This document shows positions 8,482-14,643 of a stretch of DNA of 20,203 bases, piece by piece. Origin of the DNA: a virus. The notes beneath the pieces are model-generated. The model was given only the letters and a program-made list of their open reading frames with translations, had not been told where the DNA came from and did not search any database. The first letter of the stretch is position 1. The number at the start of each line of letters is the position of its first letter. Location of the stretch: the IMG/VR virus record IMGVR_UViG_3300034407_000009, positions 1 through 20,203 of that record. One strand, given 5' to 3'. The position numbers and the translations under genes were made by a program.

Positions 8482-8774
8482 GATATTGTCACCGTTACTG
8501 CACCCACGCCACAAGTCCCTTCAGACCCACGAACATGTGGTGTGTTGATTTCTGATACTTTTAAATAGCCACCATGATTAAACACAGCGCCGACTTCTAG
8601 ACCACTATCATCTGTTTGTAACGCCGTAAAAACAGTGAACGTGTTACGCCCTTCACTGGGGTTTTGCATGTTTTGAAGATATGTTGAGTAAGACCTCAAA
8701 ACTTCTTCAAAATATTGATTGCTATACTCCTGCGGGGGTATTGGGAAAAATGGAAGGTTTAAGTTTCTAGACAT
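8478..8774 (-). CDS. Conserved-looking 98-aa phage protein following the nozzle gene
   Basis: The N-terminus is proline-rich and aromatic (LNLPFFPIPPQEYSNQYF), followed by a helix (EEVLRSYSTYLQNMQNP). The second half is beta-like, with GLEVGAVFNHGGYLKV and the C-terminal GTCGVGAVTVTIS. The pattern of LP.P...Y followed by GL..GavwnhgGyLkV resembles small accessory proteins next to tail genes in other marine phages. I cannot assign a function. Its ATG overlaps the stop of the 704-aa gene (TAATG), so translation is probably coupled and the product may assemble with the nozzle protein. Confidence 0.6.
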   Translation of the reverse strand: MSRNLNLPFFPIPPQEYSNQYFEEVLRSYSTYLQNMQNPSEGRNTFTVFTALQTDDSGLEVGAVFNHGGYLKVSEINTPHVRGSEGTCGVGAVTVTIS

Positions 8775-10888
8775 TAACGCCTCCCATCAGGTCGAACATC
8801 TACCCGTGGTGAACCTAAACGCCACCCCGTTCCAATGTCATCGCTTTCAATTCTAAACGCGAATGACCTTCCTCTAAGCCGAACAAATACTTGATCTGTA
8901 AACTGCTCAATGGGAACAGATGCGGTTTTAGATACTGTGCTGGCATCAGATGATAAGTAGTTTCCGCCCGGAAAATTTCTTACCTTCAGTGTCATAGTAG
9001 CACTAGGCTCTGGATTAGTAGAGTTTCTAAAGGTCATGTCTGGTATCATTCGTCGCATAAATACAAACTGCTCACCTTCTCCAAGGTCCATTTGGCTTGA
9101 TTCAATATAAGCGCTGATTCCACTTGCAGGACTTGTACTACCATCGTCAAAGCCAACTTCATGAAAGTACAAGTAATGATCTGTTGCTGCTGCAATTGGA
9201 TCACTATTTACGCCACGATCAAGCCAGCATGTACGAGACAAGTTGCCATAATACCATATTTTTTGATCATAATTATATGTTACATAGCGATCATTTTCGT
9301 TACTTGATGAGGAAGGATAAAACCAAGTCACTTCAGAAAACGCAGTGTTTGTTGCAGCAGTTACTTTTTCTAATTGATCAACATTTATGTCCGTAAAGAC
9401 GTAATCTCTTACGGAGCATGGCAAGCGCTGCACAGCACCACCATAAACATAAAACTCTTCCGCACCCATCCAGAACACATTATCTTCCACAGCGATTGCA
9501 GATAAAGGTCCAGCGATTGTAATGTTTGTAGATATTTCGTTTATACCGAATGTAAAAGGAGGCCCTAAAAATTGCATGGCGTGTAGTGAAACATCAGTAA
9601 AAACAAGAACTTGTTGCCTTGTTTCTATAGCCGTAACAATCTTTGAACCAGCGCCAATCCGTAAGTCTCCTGCTGTATTTGTCACAAGAGACTGCCATTC
9701 AGTTATATTCTCTTGATCAGAAAATCTTATAAGCAATGGGTCTTGAACTCCGGGTACTAGCTCTGAATCACATGCGAAAGCGATAACATGACGGTCACGA
9801 TCAGAAACAAGAACTTGCTTTGCTATTGTAGGAACTTTGTTAGCACCCGCTACATCAGACAACTCAACGGCTCTAGTAGCTAATCCATTTGTGTTGTCCC
9901 AATAATATATACCGCCATCACGCACGTTAATTAACAGGTCTTCACCAAAATTATCGTGCGACCATATACGAAGCGTTTGACCAGCAACAGACAAAGATGT
10001 CGAGCTTCCCCATGTTCCCCGACCCCATGTTCCTGCACCCCAACCATTTCCAATAATAGTAGTATCTAAGCCTGTGGTAATCTGATAACTGCCAACAACG
10101 CTAGAACCACCATTTCCACTATCTGATGTTGTTGCAAAAACATAAGTCTCATTGAGGCCAGAGGTTGTTGTTATGCTGCCTATTGTAGAAACAGTACGAG
10201 CCTCTACCTGATAACTATTAGCGTTAATAATAGATGTAATTTGATATTCTTGATTAAGAATATTTGCAGCTATTACATCTCCTAATGATGCCGCTCCAGA
10301 AAATGTTACAAAATCATTTTCTAAAGCACCATGACTTGTATCTGAAACAATTAATGTTGCACATGTTACAGCCGCGCTAGAAGAATGAGATGCAGCAACT
10401 GTACCATTAAGACCACGGATACATCCCTGTAAAGTATTGCTAGAAACATTAGCATAGGTAAGGATTTCACTACCTATTTTTACACGACCAGAATTGGGGA
10501 ACCCTGAAGCACTTGTAAGTGATATGCTTACATCACTTGCAGTTATATTCGCAGACAAAGTATTAGCGCTTGCGGAAAAAGTTACATCTCCTGCTGATGT
10601 CGTTGCGCGAATTGGTGTGATGTCGTCATACCCGCCACCTTGACTGATGTAATACTTTAAGTTTGTTCCAACACCTAAATAATTAGACCCATCTAGTGCA
10701 ACCCAAGGGTGCAATGCGCGGCAAGTTCCTAAAAAAGAACTCACTGAATTCTTTACCCATCCTCCAATTTTCTCAGGAAAGCCAAAACGAAATCTGACTT
10801 TATCCATGTCAAACCAACCGCCCTCATTTGAATATGACGTAGTTTCGCGGTTAACGCCGGGGCGAAATTGAAGTTTGGTAAATGGCAT
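8774..10888 (-). CDS. Tail nozzle / packaged-DNA stabilization-like protein (P22 gp10-like, 704 aa)
   Basis: The start at 10888 is set by AGGAGG (10895-10900) six bases upstream; the ATG at 10918 has no ribosome-binding site. The N-terminus (LQFRPGVNRETTSYSNEGGW, then DKVRFRFGFPEKIGGW) and C-terminus (WRLGSPRVDVRPDGRR) are hallmarks of a family I link to P22 gp10-type beta-propeller stabilization or nozzle proteins. The blades include IRFSDQENITEW, FWMGAEEFYVYGG and WFYPSSSSNENDRYVTYNY. An inserted Ig-like or Gly/Ser-rich module at about residues 100-280 includes GRVKIGSEILTYANV and GCIRGLNGT, and ends in GWGAGTWGRGTWG (282-294). The protein would close the tail tube and hold the packaged DNA. 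It opens a transcription unit after a TATAAT box. The P22 gp10 link is by pattern, not by search. Confidence 0.65.
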   Translation of the reverse strand: MPFTKLQFRPGVNRETTSYSNEGGWFDMDKVRFRFGFPEKIGGWVKNSVSSFLGTCRALHPWVALDGSNYLGVGTNLKYYISQGGGYDDITPIRATTSAGDVTFSASANTLSANITASDVSISLTSASGFPNSGRVKIGSEILTYANVSSNTLQGCIRGLNGTVAASHSSSAAVTCATLIVSDTSHGALENDFVTFSGAASLGDVIAANILNQEYQITSIINANSYQVEARTVSTIGSITTTSGLNETYVFATTSDSGNGGSSVVGSYQITTGLDTTIIGNGWGAGTWGRGTWGSSTSLSVAGQTLRIWSHDNFGEDLLINVRDGGIYYWDNTNGLATRAVELSDVAGANKVPTIAKQVLVSDRDRHVIAFACDSELVPGVQDPLLIRFSDQENITEWQSLVTNTAGDLRIGAGSKIVTAIETRQQVLVFTDVSLHAMQFLGPPFTFGINEISTNITIAGPLSAIAVEDNVFWMGAEEFYVYGGAVQRLPCSVRDYVFTDINVDQLEKVTAATNTAFSEVTWFYPSSSSNENDRYVTYNYDQKIWYYGNLSRTCWLDRGVNSDPIAAATDHYLYFHEVGFDDGSTSPASGISAYIESSQMDLGEGEQFVFMRRMIPDMTFRNSTNPEPSATMTLKVRNFPGGNYLSSDASTVSKTASVPIEQFTDQVFVRLRGRSFAFRIESDDIGTGWRLGSPRVDVRPDGRR

Positions 10889-10909
10889 CAGCAACCTCCT
10901 ACTAAGGCA

Positions 10910-10915
10910 ATTATA
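10910..10915 (-). promoter_or_regulatory. -10 box (TATAAT) of a candidate promoter for the nozzle/ejection block
   Basis: A perfect TATAAT on the minus strand would place a start near 10903, giving a leader of about 15 bases that holds AGGAGG. No good -35 hexamer lies 16-18 bases upstream. That position is taken by the inverted repeat ACAATT..AATTGT, which suggests an activator-dependent or phage-modified promoter. Confidence 0.5.
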
Positions 10916-10916
10916 C

Positions 10917-10933
10917 ACAATTCGAACAATTGT
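10917..10933. promoter_or_regulatory. Inverted repeat ACAATT-CGAAC-AATTGT, possible operator
   Basis: Two perfect 6-bp arms flank a 5-bp centre, directly upstream of the TATAAT box and where a -35 element would be. The 9-bp CGAACAATT within it recurs at 10962-10970. This is a likely protein-binding site, but the protein is unknown. Confidence 0.4.
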
Positions 10934-10934
10934 A

Positions 10935-10963
10935 CGAGTTATTCTTTTTTAAAAAATAACCCG
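10935..10963. repeat. AT-rich imperfect inverted repeat in the intergenic region
   Basis: CGAGTTATT (10935-10943) is complementary to AATAACCCG (10955-10963) at eight of nine positions, around an 11-base T/A-rich centre. It could form a weak hairpin after the endolysin gene, but its U-rich part lies in the loop rather than after the stem, so a classical terminator is unlikely. Confidence 0.45.
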
Positions 10964-10969
10964 AACAAT

Positions 10970-11443
10970 TTAATCTATAAGCTCAAAATGCGGCCCATCT
11001 ATAAACGGACGGCGATCTTGTTTTCTGCGCAAGTCGATATAAGCATTCATGGCTTCTTCCATAGTGCCGTCCCACTTGCGAATGTCCATAGGATACGGCA
11101 TTTCAGGTGTTCCCCAAGCAGCCCCCCAACAGATAGGAACACCCACGACAATAGCAGCTTCCTTGATTGCATCAGCTAAATCATCGTACAGATTTAGTTC
11201 CCAAGATGCTCTCCCATTTATATAGGCCATAATGTCAAAAGCCTTTCCCTCAAGGTGCTTGGACTTCATCGTCTGGGAAGCTCCCTTGGCTACCAACTCT
11301 TTCTGTTGCTCAAGAGTTCTCATGCCTTGCACAACACCGAAATCAGTTTTCGTAAGTGTTATGGCGTGTTTAACAACAGCTTGTAGCCGCTCATCAATCC
11401 CTTCCAGCTTATCAAGGCTGCGTCTGCTTAGTTTGAATCCCAT
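10970..11443 (-). CDS. Endolysin, M15-family (VanY-like) L,D/D,D peptidase
   Basis: The 157-aa protein carries the M15 zinc-peptidase signature SKHLEGKAFDI, with H63 and D70 as metal ligands, and a C-terminal DGPHFEL with H152 as third ligand. A CWGAAWG segment lies between them. The family cleaves peptide cross-links or the stem peptide of peptidoglycan and serves as endolysin in many phages. The length is normal for a single-domain enzyme, and no signal peptide or wall-binding domain is visible, so release needs a holin. GGAG lies seven bases before the ATG, inside an overlapping 39-aa ORF. It closes the lysis cluster, and the next gene has its own candidate promoter. Confidence 0.88.
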   Translation of the reverse strand: MGFKLSRRSLDKLEGIDERLQAVVKHAITLTKTDFGVVQGMRTLEQQKELVAKGASQTMKSKHLEGKAFDIMAYINGRASWELNLYDDLADAIKEAAIVVGVPICWGAAWGTPEMPYPMDIRKWDGTMEEAMNAYIDLRRKQDRRPFIDGPHFELID

Positions 11444-11531
11444 TTTTTTTCTCCAGATATAACCGCCAACAGTTGACGACTGTGTTAATTGATACTGCGC
11501 TAAACAGCATAACCCATTGCCAAATCTCCAT
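11412..11531 (-). CDS. 39-aa single-membrane-segment protein overlapping the endolysin start
   Basis: This short ORF has an AGAGGAA Shine-Dalgarno sequence immediately upstream. Its ATG overlaps the holin stop as TAATG, the same coupling used elsewhere in the block. It encodes one hydrophobic segment (WVMLFSAVSINTVVN, residues 6-20) followed by a basic, polar tail ending at a TGA 32 bases inside the endolysin gene. Without it there would be an unexplained 87-base gap between holin and endolysin. It could be an antiholin, a small lysis regulator or a spanin-like piece, or only a leader peptide that couples endolysin translation to the holin. I do not recognise a family. Confidence 0.55.
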   Translation of the reverse strand: MEIWQWVMLFSAVSINTVVNCWRLYLEKKNGIQTKQTQP

Positions 11532-11920
11532 TACTTCCTCTTAAAGAATGATTGTGCGCCACGAATTCCAAAAGATGCTGAAATTGCAATTCCAAGGCTG
11601 TAAAAATACCAGTCTGGTGCCTTGTTAAGTTGCTCAAATCCACGATCAACCCAACCTTCAGCGCCCGGAATCCAGCATAAAATCAATGGAATAGACAGAA
11701 TAATTACAAAATATTCGTCCTTCCAACTTGTTTTTGCGCCTTCAGCCATGACTCGTTCCCAGTCGGCAACGCTTGTCTCTTTTGACAATAATATTTTTGC
11801 TTTCGCTTCGGCCTCAGTAAGTTTGAGCCGTGCTTCTGCGGCGTTTTTATCTGCCTTTCCTTGCAGCCATGATCCTGCAAGATTAGCTATTGGCCCTAAT
11901 GCAGCGGTAAAAATACTCAT
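11531..11920 (-). CDS. Holin of the GTA-type three-TM family
   Basis: The 129-aa protein has an amphipathic N-terminal segment (FTAALGPIANLAGSWLQ). A charged linker ends in WKDEYFVIILSIPLILCWIPG, and a second hydrophobic helix (about residues 104-118) is followed by FGIRGAQSFFKRK. This matches the holin family described from gene transfer agents and alphaproteobacterial phages, with its conserved WKDE before the membrane helix and the basic C-terminus. It forms membrane lesions that release the endolysin. The start overlaps the upstream stop as ATGA. It lies two ORFs before the endolysin, as expected for a lysis cassette. Confidence 0.8.
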   Translation of the reverse strand: MSIFTAALGPIANLAGSWLQGKADKNAAEARLKLTEAEAKAKILLSKETSVADWERVMAEGAKTSWKDEYFVIILSIPLILCWIPGAEGWVDRGFEQLNKAPDWYFYSLGIAISASFGIRGAQSFFKRK

Positions 11921-12117
11921 TTCTCAGACCCCAGCCACACGGCGAACGCGCCTGTCATGGCCCCAGAACATACTGAAATCATTGCACTTTGTTGCGTTGA
12001 CAAGTCGTCTAGAGTCATGCCCCACTCCAAAACTCGAATATACATAACAGTCATTACCAGCATCATCAAACGCGGCATAATTTTCCACGCTAAAATCTTT
12101 TCCATTGCTACAGCCAT
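11917..12117 (-). CDS. Small two-TM membrane protein, holin/antiholin candidate (66 aa)
   Basis: Two hydrophobic helices, about residues 13-28 (MPRLMMLVMTVMYIRV) and 44-62 (SAMISVCSGAMTGAFAVWLG), flank a short polar loop with TQQSA. I have seen this design, with a conserved GAMTGAFAVW-like second helix, in small proteins beside lysis genes of other phages. GAGG lies eight bases upstream of the ATG at 12117, and the downstream holin starts inside its stop (ATGA). It may be a second holin, an antiholin or an accessory membrane protein. The topology fits a class II holin, but no assignment is certain. Confidence 0.6.
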   Translation of the reverse strand: MAVAMEKILAWKIMPRLMMLVMTVMYIRVLEWGMTLDDLSTQQSAMISVCSGAMTGAFAVWLGSEK

Positions 12118-12119
12118 CG

Positions 12120-12377
12120 CTAAACCTCTATGTTAACTTTTGTCCCAGTTGGCCTCTCAGCCTGCGTTGCATGACCAAACTTATCATAACTTTGATGTAA
12201 GTCCAATCCTTGCTTCCGAAGCGCCTCTAAGCGTGCGTGATTAGCCCTATGCTCCTTTTCTACCCTCTGCTCTATCAGGTGATTACTTATGCGCTCACGC
12301 ACCCTTGTTCGAGCGTGTATGTCTGATGCCACGTTAAAAGGCATATTGCTGCTTATACCTTGAGTTCCATCACTCAT
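12120..12377 (-). CDS. Unrecognised basic helical protein (85 aa)
   Basis: I chose the ATG at 12377 because it overlaps the previous stop as ATGA. An upstream ATG at 12449 would add a hydrophobic out-of-family stretch copied antisense-like from the neighbouring frame. The product has a short polar N-terminus and a long Arg/Glu/His-rich helix (RVRERISNHLIEQRVEKEHR), probably a coiled coil, and ends in TGTKVNIEV. No membrane segment or catalytic motif is visible. It is part of the small-protein cluster between the tail fibres and the holin. Confidence 0.55.
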   Translation of the reverse strand: MSDGTQGISSNMPFNVASDIHARTRVRERISNHLIEQRVEKEHRANHARLEALRKQGLDLHQSYDKFGHATQAERPTGTKVNIEV

Positions 12378-12835
12378 ATTGTAGCCAGCCAAACAAAGCC
12401 AAACAAACATCCAGTGCAAATAACAAACAAGGCTATACCTGCCGCCCATTCAGATATTTTTTGTTTTAATTCAATTCTTCTGTATTCATGCTCTCTTTTT
12501 TCTTTTCTTAGCTTGGCTTCTATTTCTAAAATTTCTTGCCATTTTGAGGGGCCATAATACGCAGAAATAAAATCTTTTAGCTCCTTGCGCATGGATTCTG
12601 CTTTTTGCTTTGCTGCAAATATCTCCATCGCTTGAGCCTGAACGCCTCCTCCTAGTGCCTTATACCAAGGGGGTTTTTGAACTTGACGATCTGCAAAGTC
12701 TAAATCTGCTATAGCACCTGCCCATTGGGAAAGTTGACCACCCATATCTTGTAGGTCCCTGCCTATAGATATGCCTTTTTTAAGTGCTCTAAATGCTGTT
12801 GTTGCTCCAGCTATAGCGGTTATTGGGTCGATCAT
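12374..12835 (-). CDS. 153-aa tail-anchored helical protein of phage accessory type
   Basis: The N-terminus MIDPITAIAGATTAFRALKK and the following GRDLQDMGGQLSQWAGAI match a family I have seen in marine and other phages without known function. A long charged helical region (about 65-128) with YYGPSKWQEIL at about 93-103 is followed by one strong C-terminal membrane helix (about 131-150). This is a tail-anchored topology, with the bulk probably in the cytoplasm or assembled in the virion. The start overlaps the preceding stop as ATGA. Its place before the holin makes a lysis or envelope role possible. Confidence 0.6.
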   Translation of the reverse strand: MIDPITAIAGATTAFRALKKGISIGRDLQDMGGQLSQWAGAIADLDFADRQVQKPPWYKALGGGVQAQAMEIFAAKQKAESMRKELKDFISAYYGPSKWQEILEIEAKLRKEKREHEYRRIELKQKISEWAAGIALFVICTGCLFGFVWLATI

Positions 12836-12996
12836 AATTCACGAAAGCTCCTTGGACAAACATAGTCAGGATCAACGCGATAAACGCGCTTGTTGTACAT
12901 ACCATCACATTGATAGTGACAGGCTTTATAAAACCAGCTTCCGTAGCCGTTTATGAATACATGCCCATATCCTATAAATACAAGCGTGCAAATCAT
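12832..12996 (-). CDS. 54-aa cysteine-containing small protein
   Basis: The ORF runs from an ATG at 12996, preceded by GGAG seven bases upstream and one base after the previous stop, to a TGA that overlaps the next ATG (ATGA). It fills what would otherwise be a 160-base gap. A moderately hydrophobic N-terminus (CTLVFIGYGHVFING) precedes a compact domain with CHYQC (C26, C30) and VCPRSF (C47), and Arg/Tyr/Asp between. The cysteines could bind metal or form disulfides if the domain is periplasmic. The arrangement resembles small secreted phage proteins, but no lipobox is visible. Function unknown. Confidence 0.65.
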   Translation of the reverse strand: MICTLVFIGYGHVFINGYGSWFYKACHYQCDGMYNKRVYRVDPDYVCPRSFREL

Positions 12997-12997
12997 A

Positions 12998-13231
12998 TTA
13001 TCGCTCCATTAAGCGATCTATTTTCTCTTCTATTCTATCAAATCTAGCTACAATTTGATTCATTACCGTAGAGCTATCATTTTTATTGACGTAATCTTTT
13101 GCCATTTCTTCTCTTGTTTTGTTCAACAAAATTTGAATACGACCAAGTTCGCTATGTTGAGATTTTAACCACCAACCTATACCGCCAATCGCAGCAGTCA
13201 GTCCTACGTTTATAAGTGCATTCATTTCCAT
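12998..13231 (-). CDS. 77-aa N-terminally anchored coiled-coil protein
   Basis: One N-terminal membrane segment (about residues 5-22, INVGLTAAIGGIGWWLK) is followed by a charged helical stretch that ends in a heptad-like region (MNQIVARFDRIEEKIDRLMER). This is the architecture of inner-membrane spanins and of several small phage membrane proteins, so a spanin-type role is possible but unproven. The stop is one base before the next ATG, and the gene begins one base after the tail chaperone stop. A second ATG two codons downstream could also be used. There is no strong Shine-Dalgarno sequence, so translation is probably coupled. Confidence 0.55.
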   Translation of the reverse strand: MEMNALINVGLTAAIGGIGWWLKSQHSELGRIQILLNKTREEMAKDYVNKNDSSTVMNQIVARFDRIEEKIDRLMER

Positions 13232-13232
13232 T

Positions 13233-13667
13233 TTATGGCTTTACAGGCCAAGTAATACTGCTTGGGAAACCAGATTGCTGCGGTACATTCCTTAAAGCAG
13301 TTCTATAAGCAGTCATTGCATCACTCATTGTGACATCTGACAAAGCGTAAAAATCAGTAGCCGCTAATCGGCTATCTCTTTCAGACCTAACATCACTTTC
13401 CAATATTGCAGCATCTGTTAATATGGGAAAGGCTCTGTACGATCTCAAAGGACTAGAAGATAGTGCTTCTATCTCAGATACTCTTTCAGACCCTAGTGTG
13501 GATTTTACAACATCTAAAAGTTGACTTTCAGTTAGATTGGTAGCTTGAGGGTCAACCTTTACACACTCAAGATGCTTTTGATTTGTGAAATCTACGCAAA
13601 AGTAGACCTCTATTATAGCGCTGTTATCTTCCGAAAGATTTACGCCATTTACGTTCCAAACAGACAT
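13233..13667 (-). CDS. Phage tail assembly chaperone-like protein (144 aa)
   Basis: The C-terminal half has the pattern RDSRLAATDFYALSD, then AYRTALRNVPQQSGFPSS and WPVKP. This is typical of the phage tail (fibre) assembly chaperone group in which RD..L..TDW.. and YRQALRD.P.Q.GFP...WP.P are conserved; the usual TDW is TDF here. The N-terminal half is a beta-rich domain (WNVNGVNL to VKVDPQ). Such proteins assist fibre folding or attachment and usually follow the fibre genes, as here. A strong AAGGAG seven bases upstream fixes the start. Confidence 0.75.
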   Translation of the reverse strand: MSVWNVNGVNLSEDNSAIIEVYFCVDFTNQKHLECVKVDPQATNLTESQLLDVVKSTLGSERVSEIEALSSSPLRSYRAFPILTDAAILESDVRSERDSRLAATDFYALSDVTMSDAMTAYRTALRNVPQQSGFPSSITWPVKP

Positions 13668-13680
13668 TTAATTTCTCCTT

Positions 13681-14643
13681 TTAATTCCAGTAACACACTA
13701 AGACGATACCCGCCGCACCGCTGGCACCGTTACCTGCACTATTTGGGCTGTCAGCGTTTGTACCACCCGCACCGCCGCCACCGCCGTAACTTTGTCCAGC
13801 CTCGCCAACTGTGCTAGGCCAACTTCCTACTGCCCCTCGACCACCATTACCGATGTAAGTGGCAAGCCACCCAGTATCTAAGGGTGAAGTTCCCCTAGCG
13901 GCAGGCCCTGCATTTGTTGCTGCTTGACCGCTATCGCCGCCGCCTGCACCGCCGCCGCCGCTTACGCCAGAACCGCCATTGTTTCCGTATCCTGTGGTGA
14001 CGTTTATACCCTTCCCACCAGTATAATTAGCATCGCCGCCGCTTGCCGTACCACCGCTGCTTGAGTTGTCGCCTGAGTAGTTGCCATCGTGTTGACCTCC
14101 ACCCCCACCGCCTGCGGTCAATGAAACGCTGTTGCCACTCACTGTTGTGTTGCCGCCTGAACTACCGTTACCCGCAGACGGTGAATAACTGTGACCTGCC
14201 CCGCCGCTGCCTCTAGAAACGGTATATGAGTCACCAGACGTACCAATAAAGCCTTTAATTGAAACACCACCGCCGCCGCCGCCTGATGATCTTTCAGCCG
14301 CTGCGCTTGATTTCTGAGAGGTGTCTAGCATACCCGCACCACCGCCGCCACCGCCGATAGAGATGATAGCAACAGCGCCGCCTTGTGAAAGAGTAAAGTT
14401 ACCTGTTTTGGTTTCGATGGTGTCAGGGGTGCCAAGGTCAAATGTGTATGTGCTGCCATTCCAAACAGGAGCAGTTACATCACTAGCTCCGTACCATTCA
14501 TTAAAGGCCATTTGTGCCTCAGAGGACTTGCCAATAAGCCCCCTGATATCAGAATCATTCAGAGCAACTTCGGTCCCAGAGGAGCCGCCAACTTCAACGT
14601 GCATTTCATTTAGGGTTATTTGACCACTACTTGGTAGAGGCAT
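13681..14643 (-). CDS. Glycine-rich tail-fibre tip / adhesin-like protein (320 aa)
   Basis: The N-terminus LPSSGQITLNEMHVEVGG, with DSDIRGLIGKSSEAQMAF and NEWYGAS, is a recognisable phage tail-fibre module of marine phages. Residues about 92-320 are very glycine-rich, with several GGGGGGA-type runs separated by Ser/Asn/Tyr loops, ending in GASGAAGIVLVCYWN. This resembles glycine-rich folded domains (Gly_rich_2-like) and, functionally, the polyglycine-rich adhesins at fibre tips of T-even phages. It probably contacts the host surface. AGGAG lies seven bases upstream of the ATG at 14643, and the start overlaps the fibre gene's end by 17 bases. The receptor cannot be read from the sequence. Confidence 0.7.
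   Translation of the reverse strand: MPLPSSGQITLNEMHVEVGGSSGTEVALNDSDIRGLIGKSSEAQMAFNEWYGASDVTAPVWNGSTYTFDLGTPDTIETKTGNFTLSQGGAVAIISIGGGGGGAGMLDTSQKSSAAAERSSGGGGGGVSIKGFIGTSGDSYTVSRGSGGAGHSYSPSAGNGSSGGNTTVSGNSVSLTAGGGGGGQHDGNYSGDNSSSGGTASGGDANYTGGKGINVTTGYGNNGGSGVSGGGGAGGGDSGQAATNAGPAARGTSPLDTGWLATYIGNGGRGAVGSWPSTVGEAGQSYGGGGGAGGTNADSPNSAGNGASGAAGIVLVCYWN

Noticed and set aside
10889-10918. N-terminal extension of the 704-aa protein by ten residues
   Set aside because: The upstream ATG has no Shine-Dalgarno sequence and lies above the proposed transcription start, whereas the ATG at 10888 has AGGAGG at ideal spacing.
10935-10963. Intrinsic terminator after the endolysin gene
   Set aside because: The stem is AT-rich with a mismatch and a bulge, and the T run is in the loop rather than after the stem.
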